Positions 1-9,463 of a stretch of DNA of 64,000 bases are shown here, piece after piece. Every line of letters starts with the position of its first letter. The stretch's first letter is position 1. The position numbers were made by a program, and so were the translations under genes. The notes beneath the pieces are model-generated. The model did not search any database. It was not told the origin of the DNA and worked only from the letters and a program-made list of their open reading frames with translations. The stretch comes from Chryseobacterium sp. ISL-80 (lineage in GTDB: Bacteria > Bacillota > Bacilli > Bacillales > Cytobacillaceae): positions 406,915-470,914 of the forward strand of contig JAGGQZ010000003.1 in the NCBI GenBank assembly GCA_018613055.1, read 5' to 3'.

Positions 1-112
1 GTTGTTATTATAATCGAGAATGATTTTCACTGTCAACGAACTTTGTGAGAAAACTTTGACAAACTATTGAACAATCCAAATGATTATACCCTATTTCAAT
101 TGAAGTTCAGCC

Positions 113-145
113 AAAAAAAATCCCGCCTTCCAAGGGAAGGCGGGA
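113..145 (-). terminator. trxA terminator
   Basis: A GC-rich hairpin (TCCCGCCTTC paired with GAAGGCGGGA, loop of 5) is followed on the minus strand by a run of T. It lies directly downstream of trxA. Confidence 0.9.
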
Positions 146-158
146 CTTCTGTATGAGA

Positions 159-473
159 TTAAATATGCTGTTGAAGACGTCCTGCAAGTGCTTCTTTTGG
201 CTGGAAACCGATTACTTTATCAACCGGCTGTCCATCTTTAAGGACAAGCAATGTCGGGATGCTCATGATGCCGTATTGTGCTGCAGTTTCCTGATTGTCA
301 TCCACATCAAGCTTCACGATTTTGACTTTGTCGCCCATTTCTGAATCTAATTCTTCAAGCACAGGAGCGATCATCTTACAAGGGCCGCACCATGGTGCCC
401 AAAAATCAACAAGCACTAGGCCTGATCCTGTTTCGTTAGCAAAAGTTGCGTCAGTAGCATGTGTAATAGCCAT
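159..473 (-). CDS. trxA: Thioredoxin
   Basis: Cytosolic thiol-disulfide oxidoreductase that reduces protein disulfides and supplies electrons to enzymes such as ribonucleotide reductase, itself recycled by thioredoxin reductase. The 104-residue protein is the normal family length. The active-site motif WCGPC is at residues 28-32, followed by the conserved cis-proline region [11 protein letters not shown] near residue 75. An AGGAGG ribosome binding site sits 6 bases before the ATG. The gene is flanked by its own terminator below and the etfA terminator above, so it is transcribed separately from the fatty-acid block. The same neighbour order (trxA after etfA) is known from B. subtilis. Confidence 0.97.
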   Translation of the reverse strand: MAITHATDATFANETGSGLVLVDFWAPWCGPCKMIAPVLEELDSEMGDKVKIVKLDVDDNQETAAQYGIMSIPTLLVLKDGQPVDKVIGFQPKEALAGRLQQHI

Positions 474-596
474 TTGAATGCCTCCTAAATAAATCTGGAT
501 AATACCGTCAGTATATCATCGTTTACCAATTGATGCTATTTATATGCTCTTGTTGTAATTTACCCTCTTTGCATTTGAATATTCCTATAAAAAATG

Positions 597-624
597 AAAA
601 ACGGACGCTGTTCACGTCCGTTTT
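597..624 (-). terminator. Terminator of the fadR-fadB-etfBA operon
   Basis: Inverted repeat AAAACGGACG / CGTCCGTTTT just past the etfA stop codon, with T-rich flank on the minus strand. It separates the operon from trxA. Confidence 0.85.
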
Positions 625-635
625 CATAGGTTATT

Positions 636-1613
636 TTAAGCATTGACTTTAAGCTTCTTGAACTCTTCAGTGAGCATTGGAACGACTTCGAATAAGTCAC
701 CAACGATCCCGTAGTCTGCCACTTTAAAGATGTTGGCTTCTGGATCTTTGTTGATCGCGACGATGACTTTGGAGTTTGACATACCTGCAAGGTGCTGGAT
801 TGCTCCAGAGATACCAGCAGCGATATACAGGTCAGGTGTAACAACCTTGCCTGTCTGCCCAATCTGAAGTGAATAATCACAATAGTCAGCGTCACAAGCA
901 CCACGGGAAGCGCCAACCGCTCCGCCGAGGACGTCTGCCAGTTCCTTAAGAGGTTCGAAGCCCTCTTCGCTCTTGACACCGCGTCCTCCAGCTACAACGA
1001 CCTTTGCTTCTGACAGGTCTACGCCTTCAGTTGCTTTGCGGACAACATCCTTGATGATTGTTCTCAGATCCTTGATTTCTGCTGAAACAGTTGATACTTC
1101 ACCAGATTTGCCTGCATCCTGTTCCAAAGGAGCAATATTGTTTGGACGGATTGTTGCAAACACTAATCCATCAGTGACAATCTTCTTTTCAAAAGCCTTC
1201 CCTGAATAGATAGGGCGAGTGAATACAAGATTGCCGCCCGCTTCCTCTACCGCTACCGCATCTGAAATGAGTCCTGAGCCCAATTTGCTTGCGACTTTCG
1301 GTGCAAGGTCTTTTCCAAGGGATGTATGTCCGAAAATGATTCCCTCAGGATTTTCCTGCTCGATGACAGCCATCAATGCCTGTGAAAACCCGTCTGGTGT
1401 ATACTGTGCCAGCTTGGCATCTTCTACTGCCACAACTTTGTCGGCACCATATTGATATAGGTCATTGCCTAATGAACTTACAGATTCGCCAAGCAATACT
1501 CCAACTACTTCTCCGCCCTCAGCAACAGTTTTTGCAGCTGCGATTGCTTCGAAAGAAACATTTCTTAGTTGTCCGTCACGTGCTTCTCCCAATACTAATA
1601 CTTTTCTCGCCAT
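636..1613 (-). CDS. etfA: Electron transfer flavoprotein, alpha subunit
   Basis: FAD-binding subunit of the ETF heterodimer, which takes electrons from acyl-CoA dehydrogenases during beta-oxidation and passes them toward the respiratory chain. It has 325 residues, the usual length. The C-terminal FAD-binding domain is recognisable from about residue 200: [14 protein letters not shown], then [14 protein letters not shown] and [14 protein letters not shown], ending in [10 protein letters not shown] and [13 protein letters not shown]. It is the last gene of the fadR-fadB-etfB-etfA operon, 38 bases after etfB, and is followed by a terminator. This order is established for B. subtilis. Confidence 0.96.
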   Translation of the reverse strand: MARKVLVLGEARDGQLRNVSFEAIAAAKTVAEGGEVVGVLLGESVSSLGNDLYQYGADKVVAVEDAKLAQYTPDGFSQALMAVIEQENPEGIIFGHTSLGKDLAPKVASKLGSGLISDAVAVEEAGGNLVFTRPIYSGKAFEKKIVTDGLVFATIRPNNIAPLEQDAGKSGEVSTVSAEIKDLRTIIKDVVRKATEGVDLSEAKVVVAGGRGVKSEEGFEPLKELADVLGGAVGASRGACDADYCDYSLQIGQTGKVVTPDLYIAAGISGAIQHLAGMSNSKVIVAINKDPEANIFKVADYGIVGDLFEVVPMLTEEFKKLKVNA

Positions 1614-1651
1614 TTGATTTACCTCCTGCGTATTTATTCTTCCTTTATGTC

Positions 1652-2425
1652 TTAAACGACTTTTGCTTCTGAGTGAAGCAGGCTGACAAGTTCCTTAACC
1701 TGGTCGGCTAGCTCGCCTTGAAGGACTTTTCCTGCCTCTTTTTGCGGAGGAAGATAAATTTCGATTGTTTTCGTCTTAGCTTCCACATCGTCTTCATCCA
1801 GATCAAGATCATCCAGCTCTAGCTCTTCAAGAGGCTTCTTCTTCGCTTTCATGATCCCCGGAAGAGATGGATAACGCGGCTCGTTCAAGCCCTGCTGCGC
1901 AGTTACAAGAACTGGGAGGCTTGTCTCAATGACTTCAGAATCCCCTTCTACATCTCTAGTGATCGTAGCAGTAGTTCCGTTGATTTCCAGCTTCGTAATG
2001 GTTGTTACATATGGCATTCCAAGCTGTTCAGCAACTCGTGGCCCTACCTGTCCTGATCCGCCATCGATTGCGACATTACCGCCAAGGATCAGGTCAGCTT
2101 CTTTATCCTTCAGGTATTCAGCAATGATTTTCGCTGTAGTAAACTGGTCTCCGTCTTCAACATCGTCCTCGATATTGATCAATACTGCTTTATCTGCTCC
2201 CATCGCCAATGCAGTACGAAGCTGCTTCTCGGTTTCTTCATTCCCGACAGAAATGACTGTTACTTCTCCGCCGTGAGCATCCCTGACCTGGATTGCTTCC
2301 TCGATTGCATACTCATCATATGGATTGATGATGAATTCAGCGCCATCTTCATTGATTTTGCCGTTTGATAGTGTGATTTTTTCTTCTGTATCGAATGTCC
2401 TTTTCATTAGAACGTAGATATTCAT
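1652..2425 (-). CDS. etfB: Electron transfer flavoprotein, beta subunit
   Basis: AMP-binding subunit of ETF, partner of the EtfA product encoded just downstream. The protein starts MNIYVLMKRTFDTEEK, as in Bacillus EtfB, and has 257 residues. I chose the ATG at 2425 because an AGGAGGGG ribosome binding site precedes it; an in-frame extension to 2452 would overlap that site. The typical ETF-beta signature GNVAIDGGSGQVGPRVAEQLG is near residue 115. The C-terminal tail is rich in acidic and lysine residues. It acts with acyl-CoA dehydrogenases that are not encoded in this window. Confidence 0.96.
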   Translation of the reverse strand: MNIYVLMKRTFDTEEKITLSNGKINEDGAEFIINPYDEYAIEEAIQVRDAHGGEVTVISVGNEETEKQLRTALAMGADKAVLINIEDDVEDGDQFTTAKIIAEYLKDKEADLILGGNVAIDGGSGQVGPRVAEQLGMPYVTTITKLEINGTTATITRDVEGDSEVIETSLPVLVTAQQGLNEPRYPSLPGIMKAKKKPLEELELDDLDLDEDDVEAKTKTIEIYLPPQKEAGKVLQGELADQVKELVSLLHSEAKVV

Positions 2426-2513
2426 TTGTTCCCCTCCTAAGTATTCAAACATTTTAGCTGTTCTAAAGATTAGAAAAATTTATAACAAAAAAATATTGAT
2501 GCTAAAAGTTTGC

Positions 2514-3287
2514 TTATCTGCCTTTGAACTCCGGCTGCCTCTTTTCAAGGAATGCGCTGATCCCTTCCTGGCCATCCTCTGACAGGAAGACATCGCCGAA
2601 GAGTTTTGCCTCTTCCTTGACCCCTTTGTAAAAGGCTTCATGCTTGGTATAGTTCAAGAGTTTGATAGCTGCCCCAATGGATACAGGACTCTTCTTCGCA
2701 ATCTTGCCAGCCAGCTTGTATGCGTTTTCAAGCAATTCCGCTTCTGGGTAGGCATGGTTTGCGAGGCCGAATTGGACTGCTTCCACCCCTGTGATTGGAT
2801 CGCTTGTGAACAGCATTTCAGCCGCTCTCGCAACGCCGACATATCTTGGAAGACGCTGGCTTCCTGCAAACCCAGGAACCAATCCGAGCTGCAATTCTGG
2901 CAAGCCTAATTTCGCATTTTCAGCCACCAGCCTGAAGTGGCAAGCCATGGCAAGCTCCAGACCTCCGCCCAGTGCCGCACCATGGATAGCTGCGATAATC
3001 GGCTTCGGAAAATATTCCATACGTTCGAAAAGATCTTGTCCATACTCTGCTAGTTTCGCAAAGTCTTCACCAGTTTTGATTGTGGTGAATTCCTTAATGT
3101 CAGCACCTGCAGAGAAGAATCTTCCTTCCCCATGAATCAGGACTACTCTGACTTCTTCATTTCCCTCGATTTCATCAAGCACAGCTGATATTTCCTTTAG
3201 CAATCCTGAAGCAAGGGCATTCGCCGGCGGACGGGCAATCGTAATCGTTGCAATCCTGTCCTCCGCAGACCATTTGAGATACTCCAC
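2514..3287 (-). CDS. fadB: Enoyl-CoA hydratase (FadB-type)
   Basis: Crotonase-family enzyme that hydrates trans-2-enoyl-CoA to 3-hydroxyacyl-CoA in beta-oxidation. The start is a GTG at 3287 (M-E-Y-L-K-W) with AGGAGGGG 5-6 bases before it, giving 257 residues; an upstream in-frame start at 3326 lacks such a site. The oxyanion-hole segments are visible as FFSAGADIKEF (about residues 58-68) and IHGAALGGGLELAMACH (about 100-116), and ELQLGLVPGFAGSQRLPR contains the usual catalytic glutamate region. It follows fadR and precedes etfB, as in B. subtilis. The exact chain-length preference cannot be read from sequence. Confidence 0.9.
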   Translation of the reverse strand: MEYLKWSAEDRIATITIARPPANALASGLLKEISAVLDEIEGNEEVRVVLIHGEGRFFSAGADIKEFTTIKTGEDFAKLAEYGQDLFERMEYFPKPIIAAIHGAALGGGLELAMACHFRLVAENAKLGLPELQLGLVPGFAGSQRLPRYVGVARAAEMLFTSDPITGVEAVQFGLANHAYPEAELLENAYKLAGKIAKKSPVSIGAAIKLLNYTKHEAFYKGVKEEAKLFGDVFLSEDGQEGISAFLEKRQPEFKGR

Positions 3288-3407
3288 ATTTTCCCCTCCT
3301 TTTACATGAAGACAGGCCTCGCACAAAGGCTTCTCCCTATGTGCGATACTGCCTTTTACGGACCATTTCCAAAAGACCTGAAAAACAGGGCATTGGAACG
3401 GACTTGA

Positions 3408-4019
3408 TTAAAGGACCGGTTTGGCACCGTGGTAACCGCAGCCGTTGATCAGCAGCTGGTGTACCGCTTCAGCCAGGTCAGGCAGATTGTATTTCTGTTC
3501 ATTCATTACCCATGAAGTCACAGTTTCATCCACCGTACCAAAAATCATTTGCCTAGCAAGACGCAAATCCAGGGAGCCTGAAAACTCACCATTCTCTATG
3601 CCTTCCAAAATGATTTTGTCGATCAGCATTAAGTAGCCTTTCAGCACCTCGTTGATTTTATGGCGGAGGTCCTTATTCGACTGCCTTAGTTCCAGCTGGG
3701 TCACAATTGCAAGATGCCGGTCCTGGGAAAGCATTTTGAAATGCGTTTCGACCAACATGTATAATTTCTCTGTTGCTGTCTTTTTTCCTGCAATTTTTTG
3801 TTCGATATTTTCTACGAAGTAACCCATCTTCTCCTGGAACAGAGAAATCAGTATGTCTTCTTTATTCTTGAAATACAAATAAATGGTCCCGTCAGCCACT
3901 CCAGCCTGCTTCGCTATTTTAGACACTTGCGCCTGGTGATAGCCGTTTTCTGCGATAACGACGACTGCTGCATCAATTATTTGCATATACTTCGGCCTGT
4001 TTTTTTTCAATTTTTTCAC
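3408..4019 (-). CDS. fadR: TetR-family fatty-acid degradation repressor FadR (YsiA)
   Basis: Repressor of beta-oxidation genes that in B. subtilis releases DNA on binding long-chain acyl-CoA. The N-terminal helix-turn-helix (IIDAAVVVIAENGYHQAQ, then VADGTIYLYFKNKED at about residues 40-55) is almost identical to B. subtilis FadR, and RLARQMIFGTVDETVTSWVM is conserved in the ligand domain. It has 203 residues, GTG start with GGAG just upstream. It is the first gene of the operon with fadB-etfB-etfA and sits beside a perfect FadR palindrome at the transcription start, so autoregulation is likely. Confidence 0.95.
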   Translation of the reverse strand: MKKLKKNRPKYMQIIDAAVVVIAENGYHQAQVSKIAKQAGVADGTIYLYFKNKEDILISLFQEKMGYFVENIEQKIAGKKTATEKLYMLVETHFKMLSQDRHLAIVTQLELRQSNKDLRHKINEVLKGYLMLIDKIILEGIENGEFSGSLDLRLARQMIFGTVDETVTSWVMNEQKYNLPDLAEAVHQLLINGCGYHGAKPVL

Positions 4020-4099
4020 TCCCGCTCCAGGAAAAGCACAAGCAATAAATGCTAAAGTGGCACACTCCCGTTTACGATTTTGTCTGCATTATTTTTCAC

Positions 4100-4117
4100 T
4101 GAATGAATCGTCATTCA
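4100..4117. promoter_or_regulatory. FadR operator
   Basis: Perfect inverted repeat TGAATGA-N4-TCATTCA, matching the established Bacillus FadR box. It begins 8 bases downstream of the -10 element of the fadR promoter, the position expected for a repressor site overlapping the transcription start. Confidence 0.85.
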
Positions 4118-4124
4118 TATTTTT

Positions 4125-4153
4125 ATAATAGTATTCACTCACATTTCTGTCAA
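4125..4153 (-). promoter_or_regulatory. Sigma-A promoter of fadR-fadB-etfB-etfA
   Basis: TTGACA (4148-4153), 17-base spacer, TATTAT (4125-4130), read on the minus strand. The predicted start falls at the edge of the FadR box. Confidence 0.85.
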
Positions 4154-4189
4154 GGAAATGTGTTTCATTTGGACAAGCTTTCTTTGCCA

Positions 4190-4217
4190 AAAAGAAAGAG
4201 CCGAGTAAGCCGGCTTT
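4190..4217 (-). terminator. lcfA terminator
   Basis: Short stem AGCCG/CGGCT with a 7-base loop followed by TCTTTCTTTTT on the minus strand, 7 bases past the lcfA stop. It separates lcfA from the fadR operon. Confidence 0.65.
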
Positions 4218-4223
4218 TGAAAG

Positions 4224-5930
4224 TTAAGCTCGCTTCTGCTGATCTTCTAAAGTTTTTGCTTTTTCTTCGTCTACAAGTGCTCTTCTGAGAATCTTGCCGA
4301 CTGCTGTTTTCGGCAATTCTTTTCTGAATTCATAAAGTCTTGGGACCTTATAGGCTGCCAAATGCTTGCGTGAATACTCGTTAAGTTCTTCCTCGGTCGC
4401 TTCTGCGCCTTCTTTCAGCACAATATAGACTTTAACCGTTTCTCCTCTATAAGGATCTGGTATTCCTGCCGCCACTACCTCCTGGACCGCAGGATGCTCG
4501 TAGAGGACTTCCTCGATTTCACGCGGATAGATATTGAATCCTCCGGCAATGATCATGTCCTTCTTCCGGTCGACGATATAAAAATACCCTTCCTCATCCA
4601 TATAGCCAAGGTCGCCAGTCAGAAGCCAGCCATCCTTTAGGACCTGCTCCGTTTCTTCTGGCCTGTTCCAGTAACCCTTCATTACCTGCGGACCTTTCAC
4701 GGCTAATTCGCCGATTTCACCAGGCGGCAGCGGCTCACCACTCTCCATTGAGAAAATAGCGGCATCTGTATCCGGCCACGGGACGCCTATGCTTCCTTTC
4801 ACACGCTTTTTATCCCATAGGAAGTTAGCATGGGTAACCGGTGACGATTCAGTCAGCCCGTATCCTTCTACAAGCTTCCCGCCAGTTACTTCCTCGAATC
4901 TTTCCTGGACCTCCACTGGCAGCGGAGCAGAGCCGCTGATACAGGAATCAATCGAAGACAGATCATATTTCTTAATATCAGGATGATTCAGCAAGCCAAT
5001 GTAAATGGTTGGAGCACCAGGAAAAAGTGTCGGCTTTTGTTTTTGAATCGTCTTTAACGTCGTTTCGGCTTCGAATTTCGGCAGTAGCACCATTTTTTGT
5101 CCCTGCATGACAGACAGAATCAACACAGCTGTCATTCCATACACATGGAAAAACGGAAGGATCCCAAGGACGGTTTCTTCACCCTCTTTGCATTTATACA
5201 GCCAGGCATTGCTCATTGCCGCATTTGCTATCAGGTTTTTATGAGTCAGCATGACCCCTTTCGGAAACCCGGTTGTTCCCCCTGTATATTGCAATAAAGC
5301 CAAGTCTTCTTCAAAGTCAAGATCGTATTCCTTGATCTTGCCCGCAGGCTTTTTCATAATCTCGGTAAAAAGATGATTCTGCCCTTCATGCTTCACGTTC
5401 ACGATGAGGCCATACTGTTTTTTCTGGATGTAAGGATAGACAAGATTCTTCGGGAATGGCAGATAATCTTTGATAGCGGTTACAATTACATTTTCTAAAT
5501 CCGTATTGGCAATGACCTTTGACACCCTCGGGAATAAAATATCCAGGGTGATGATTGCCTTGGCACCGGAATCCTTCATCTGGTACTCCAGCTCTCGTTC
5601 CATATACAGCGGATTGGTTTGGACCACGATTCCGCCGGCCATCAGGATAGCATAGTAACTGATGATTGACTGAGGGGTATTAGGGAGCATGATCGCGACT
5701 CTGTCCCCTTTTTCAATTCCCAAGTCTTGTAAATAGGCAGCCAGTTTTTTCGCATAGTTGTAGACTTGCTTATACGTCAGTTCCTTGCCCATGAAATGGA
5801 TGGCAACCTTCTCAGGATATTTCTCAGCAGTTTGCTTGAGGTAATCCTGGACAGTTGCTTCTTGGAGATCCAAATGAGCAGGGATTTCCGGGGGGTATTG
5901 CGACAGCCATGGCTTTTCTACTTCCATCAT
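4224..5930 (-). CDS. lcfA: Long-chain fatty-acid--CoA ligase
   Basis: AMP-forming acyl-CoA synthetase that activates free fatty acids with ATP and CoA, feeding the beta-oxidation enzymes encoded downstream. The 568-residue protein has the ATP/AMP loop YTGGTTGFPKG near residue 215, the EGYGLTESSPV motif near 355, the GDLGYMDEEGYFYIVDRKKD hinge and the C-terminal catalytic lysine region PKTAVGKILRR. AAGGAGG precedes the ATG-ATG start. Unlike the B. subtilis arrangement, no FadR box was seen upstream of lcfA and a terminator lies between it and fadR, so it is probably a separate unit. Confidence 0.95.
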   Translation of the reverse strand: MMEVEKPWLSQYPPEIPAHLDLQEATVQDYLKQTAEKYPEKVAIHFMGKELTYKQVYNYAKKLAAYLQDLGIEKGDRVAIMLPNTPQSIISYYAILMAGGIVVQTNPLYMERELEYQMKDSGAKAIITLDILFPRVSKVIANTDLENVIVTAIKDYLPFPKNLVYPYIQKKQYGLIVNVKHEGQNHLFTEIMKKPAGKIKEYDLDFEEDLALLQYTGGTTGFPKGVMLTHKNLIANAAMSNAWLYKCKEGEETVLGILPFFHVYGMTAVLILSVMQGQKMVLLPKFEAETTLKTIQKQKPTLFPGAPTIYIGLLNHPDIKKYDLSSIDSCISGSAPLPVEVQERFEEVTGGKLVEGYGLTESSPVTHANFLWDKKRVKGSIGVPWPDTDAAIFSMESGEPLPPGEIGELAVKGPQVMKGYWNRPEETEQVLKDGWLLTGDLGYMDEEGYFYIVDRKKDMIIAGGFNIYPREIEEVLYEHPAVQEVVAAGIPDPYRGETVKVYIVLKEGAEATEEELNEYSRKHLAAYKVPRLYEFRKELPKTAVGKILRRALVDEEKAKTLEDQQKRA

Positions 5931-6073
5931 GACGCCTCCTTATTTAAAATTTTTTGAAAATTCTATCTCTCATTATAATATAATGGTCTTTTTATGACAA
6001 TTAGAATAGTTTTTTGTAGGATAATAGGGACAAACACCCAGATAATAATCTACTATTCAAGATTATTCCCACT

Positions 6074-6100
6074 AAAAAAACCGCCAGGATAGGCGGTTTT
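6074..6100 (-). terminator. Terminator after the 27-residue ORF
   Basis: Stem CCGCC/GGCGG extended by A/T pairs, loop of 6, followed on the minus strand by TTTTTTT. It lies 9 bases past the small ORF and would end transcripts coming from mutS2, the DUF350 gene and the small ORF. Confidence 0.85.
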
Positions 6101-6108
6101 CAACAATT

Positions 6109-6192
6109 TTACGCAAAAAACATCATATAGATCATGCCGACCAGCAGAAAGACTCCGCATAGGATCAGCAAGATTTTTGCCAGTTTTTCCAT
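6109..6192 (-). CDS. 27-residue single-pass membrane peptide
   Basis: A very short gene of unknown function. It starts with ATG at 6192, preceded by AGGAGG with a 9-base spacer, and ends with TAA at 6109. The peptide begins MEKLAKILLILCG, continues with a hydrophobic stretch containing LLVGMIYMMFF, and ends in alanine: two positive lysines, then one membrane-spanning helix of about 20 residues. It begins 18 bases after the DUF350 gene and is followed by a terminator, so it is very likely co-expressed with that membrane protein. I do not recognise a named family. It could be an accessory subunit of the DUF350 protein. Confidence 0.7.
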   Translation of the reverse strand: MEKLAKILLILCGVFLLVGMIYMMFFA

Positions 6193-6210
6193 CTATTGAG
6201 ATCCTCCTGT

Positions 6211-6615
6211 TTAAATTCCCGCCCCGATGATATACGACAGGCCGACAGAGATAACCATTGAAATCAGTCCAACTGCACGGTTGTCCTTTTCTATTTCTTT
6301 ATCGATATTGAATTTCGGTGTCAGGAATTCAAAAATAAAGTATCCAATCAAAAGCAGCACGAAGCCGAAAACTCCCCAGCTGATCATAGTGAGAAGTGAA
6401 TCATGCTGGTTGATGGAATGGCGGAATATATTCGCTACACCGAAAATTTTCCCTCCGGTGGCCATCGCGACTGAAATATTCCCTTTTTTGATTTCATCCC
6501 AGTTCCGGTATTTAGTGACCAATTCAAAGACAGCCAGGAATACAACCATGCAGAGAATTGCCACACTGTAATAACCTGCTGTCACAACATATTCATTTTC
6601 CCAGAAATGCTCCAT
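6211..6615 (-). CDS. yshE: DUF350 family membrane protein (YshE-like)
   Basis: Integral membrane protein of about 134 residues with four predicted hydrophobic segments (about residues 14-34, 50-62, 75-95 and 113-133). The glycine-rich AMATGGKIFGVANIFRHS segment in the middle resembles DUF350 proteins. ATG at 6615 is chosen because AGGGAG lies 7 bases before it; a TTG two codons earlier is too close to that site. B. subtilis has yshE at the same place, next to mutS2. Its role is unknown; DUF350 proteins occur as four-helix membrane proteins without an assigned reaction. Confidence 0.85.
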   Translation of the reverse strand: MEHFWENEYVVTAGYYSVAILCMVVFLAVFELVTKYRNWDEIKKGNISVAMATGGKIFGVANIFRHSINQHDSLLTMISWGVFGFVLLLIGYFIFEFLTPKFNIDKEIEKDNRAVGLISMVISVGLSYIIGAGI

Positions 6616-6696
6616 GTCCAATCTCCCTGAATATATTTTACCCCTAAGCCTATTATAATGGTTTCTGGAGTGTATTAGTATTTTTTTATCGAGTCA

Positions 6697-9051
6697 CTAT
6701 TTGAATTCTACTACCGTTACACCTGTTCCGCCTTCTCCGGCGTCTCCGAAGCGGATTTTCTTGACGGAGCGGTGGTTGCGCAGATATTCCTGGACACCCT
6801 GTCTTAATGCTCCTGTTCCTTTTCCGTGGATGATGTTGACGCGCGGGTAGCCGGCAAGCAAGGCATCATCGATATATTTCTCGACCCTCATAAGCGCATC
6901 TTCATAGCGCTCTCCTCTTAGGTCAAGCTCAAGGCCTACATGGAAGTCCTTCCCTTTCACGGTGGCGATTGGTCTGGTTTCCACTGGCTTAGGCGTATTG
7001 ATATATTCCATATCGGACTCTTTCACTTTCATTTTAAGAATGCCAATCTGGACTTGCCATTCCTTATTATTCACGCGGTCCACCAGGTGCCCTTTTTGGC
7101 CAAAGGTCAGAACATTGACCTCATCCCCTGGCTTGAATTCATGCCGCGCAGGCTTCGCCTTGCCGGCATTCTTCACCTGGTTGAGTTCCGGTGTTGCCTC
7201 ACTTAGGCGCCTTTTGGCATCAATCAATTCATGCTCCTTGATTTCAGCACCTTTTTCCAGTCGCAGCTTCCTGAGCTCACGGATGACTTCTTCTGCTTCA
7301 TCCTTCGCTTTTTCCACGATGGATGCTGCTTTTACTTTTGCCTTTTCGGAAAGTTCATCTTTTTTCTGATAATATTCAGCCATCTGTTTTTGCATGTCTC
7401 TATGAAGGTTTTCGGCATCCTTCAGGAGCTGATGCGCCTCATCCCTGTCCCTTTCCGCCTGCTTGCGGCTTGATTCAAGGGAAGCAATCATATTTTCAAC
7501 CTCATTGCTGTCAGCGCTGATATAGGACCTGGCTGTTTCGATGACAGAATCCTTCAATCCTAGTCTCTTTGAGATCTCAAAAGCATTGCTTCGTCCTGGT
7601 ACACCAATCAGGAGTTTATAAGTCGGACTCAGTGTTTCAACATCGAACTCGACGCTTGCATTGATGACACCCTCGCGATTATAGCCATATGCCTTAAGCT
7701 CCGGATAATGTGTCGTCGCAATGACTCTTGCTCCGCGCTTGTATACTTCATCGAGGATGGAAATTGCCAACGCCGCACCTTCCTGAGGATCAGTCCCGGC
7801 ACCAAGTTCATCAAATAGAACAAGGCTGTTATAATCCACCTTATTTAAGATTTCCACGATATTGACCATATGGGACGAAAAGGTACTTAAGCTTTGCTCA
7901 ATTGATTGTTCATCCCCGATATCCGCGTATACTGAACCAAATACAGCGACTTCCGACCCATCAAGCGCCGGGATTTGCAATCCGGCCTGGGCCATCAGTG
8001 TGCAAAGGCCGACTGTCTTCAATGTAACAGTTTTACCCCCGGTATTCGGTCCGGTTATGACAATCGTCGTATAATCACTTCCCAAAGTAACGCTGTTCGG
8101 GACAACTTCGTCCATTAAAATCAATGGATGCCTTGCCTGAAAAAGATTGATTCGGCCTTCGTCATTGACGATCGGCTTCGAACCCTTGATCTTGCTTCCA
8201 TATCGGGCCTTCGCAAACATGAAATCAAGCTCGGCCATGATGCCCACGATCTCCAAGAGCTCATCATGGTAATCGGCGGTCAGTGCCGACAGTTCAGCCA
8301 AAATCCGTTCGATTTCCTGCTGTTCTTTCACCCGGATGTTCTGCAGCTCATTATTCAGCTGGACAACCGATTGCGGCTCGATGAACAGCGTCTGGCCGGA
8401 AGAGCTCTGATCATGTATGATCCCGCCGTAATGGGAACGGTATTCCTGCTTGACCGGAATGACGAAACGATCATTCCTGATGGTGATGATGGCATCAGAA
8501 AGCATTTTCGATGCATTGGATGAGCGGATCATGCTCTCCAGCTTCTCCCGCACCCTTGCTTCTCTTGTCCGCATTTGCTGGCGAAGCGACCTGAGCGCTT
8601 CACTCGCGCCATCCAGAACTTCGCCGCCTTCATCAATCGCATTCCTGATCGACTCCTCCAGGTTTGCCAGTACAATGATGCCTTCGGTGTAGCTCAGCAA
8701 AATCGGCACTTCGGTCACTTCCTGTAGATCTTCGACGAAACGCTTCATCTGTCTGCTGGCATGCACCGTGCTTGCCACTTGTACCAGTTCATGGGGACTT
8801 AGCATCCCGCCAATCTGGGCTCTTTTCACATGTGGCCTGATGTCGTGGATACCGCCTAACGGTACATTCCCTTTTAGCCTTAGAACCTTTGCTGCTTCAT
8901 CCGTTTCTTCCTGCAAGCGTGAAACTTCGGCAAAATCGATTGAAGGCAACAATGCCACTGCCTTATCCCGTCCCAATGAGGATGATGTATGTTCTACCAG
9001 CTGGCTCCTGATTTTATCAAATTCCAATGTTTTCAAAACTCGTTGCTGCAC
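6697..9051 (-). CDS. mutS2: MutS2 ATPase/endonuclease
   Basis: DNA- and ribosome-associated MutS paralogue of 784 residues. MutS2 lacks the mismatch-recognition domain; it has been linked to suppression of homologous recombination and, in B. subtilis, to rescue of collided ribosomes. Visible parts: MutS-core helices to about residue 300, Walker [16 protein letters not shown] at about 330, the Walker B and dimer region [16 protein letters not shown] and ATTHYPELK, a long charged coiled coil (about 520-640), and a C-terminal Smr domain with [11 protein letters not shown] and [11 protein letters not shown]. Start is GTG with AAGGAGG upstream. It is followed by yshE after 81 bases. Confidence 0.96.
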   Translation of the reverse strand: MQQRVLKTLEFDKIRSQLVEHTSSSLGRDKAVALLPSIDFAEVSRLQEETDEAAKVLRLKGNVPLGGIHDIRPHVKRAQIGGMLSPHELVQVASTVHASRQMKRFVEDLQEVTEVPILLSYTEGIIVLANLEESIRNAIDEGGEVLDGASEALRSLRQQMRTREARVREKLESMIRSSNASKMLSDAIITIRNDRFVIPVKQEYRSHYGGIIHDQSSSGQTLFIEPQSVVQLNNELQNIRVKEQQEIERILAELSALTADYHDELLEIVGIMAELDFMFAKARYGSKIKGSKPIVNDEGRINLFQARHPLILMDEVVPNSVTLGSDYTTIVITGPNTGGKTVTLKTVGLCTLMAQAGLQIPALDGSEVAVFGSVYADIGDEQSIEQSLSTFSSHMVNIVEILNKVDYNSLVLFDELGAGTDPQEGAALAISILDEVYKRGARVIATTHYPELKAYGYNREGVINASVEFDVETLSPTYKLLIGVPGRSNAFEISKRLGLKDSVIETARSYISADSNEVENMIASLESSRKQAERDRDEAHQLLKDAENLHRDMQKQMAEYYQKKDELSEKAKVKAASIVEKAKDEAEEVIRELRKLRLEKGAEIKEHELIDAKRRLSEATPELNQVKNAGKAKPARHEFKPGDEVNVLTFGQKGHLVDRVNNKEWQVQIGILKMKVKESDMEYINTPKPVETRPIATVKGKDFHVGLELDLRGERYEDALMRVEKYIDDALLAGYPRVNIIHGKGTGALRQGVQEYLRNHRSVKKIRFGDAGEGGTGVTVVEFK

Positions 9052-9084
9052 AAAAATTTCCTCCTTCTTCCTAAGCGAAGGTTA

Positions 9085-9440
9085 TTAGAAAAGCGTAAGC
9101 GCTTTGGTCAGCCCCGACAAGCGCTGCCCGCCCAAAAACGCCACGTCCTCCCAAAAGCTACCGCTTTCGGTCGTGCGATGCTTTGCTTCGAAGCTTTCCT
9201 TATCCTGTGGCTGGCGGGTCTAGCACATCGTGTGCCACGGAGGGCCGAGCAGTGAAGTCGATCTTTGACTTCATTGACAGGACCGAAATCGAAAAGTGTA
9301 GCCGACTGCCCAGAAACGCAGAAACTGGAGACTCCGACAAAGAAGCGCTTTTTGCTTCTGCCGGCGGAGTTGAAGTTTCGGAGTTTCTAGGAGGCGACAC
9401 TAGACAAACGTCTCCAGAGGCTAAGCGCTGGAGCTAGACA
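9085..9440 (+). repeat. Interspersed repeat, long copy
   Basis: This fills the 412-base gap between mutS2 and polX. Its ends (AAAAGCGTAAGCGCTTTGGT at one side, AGCGCTGGAGCTAGACA at the other) match copies at 30504-30625 and, inverted, 24569-24722. This copy is about three times longer, carrying roughly 120 extra bases near 9130-9235 and another extension near 9300-9400. The shared core contains a hairpin formed by GTGAAGTC and GACTTCAT. Open reading frames across it are not supported by a ribosome binding site. Confidence 0.75.
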
Positions 9441-9463
9441 CTTCTACAAAGAACTGAGAGTCC

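Noticed and set aside
560..979. 139-codon frame on the minus strand overlapping etfA
   Set aside because: It is an out-of-frame shadow of etfA; etfA carries the conserved FAD-binding motifs.
5931..6073. Search for a FadR box upstream of lcfA
   Set aside because: No TGAATGA-N4-TCATTCA-like sequence was found there; only AT-rich DNA.
9183..9437. Frames of 66-88 codons between mutS2 and polX
   Set aside because: The sequence is an interspersed repeat found elsewhere in other frames and orientation.
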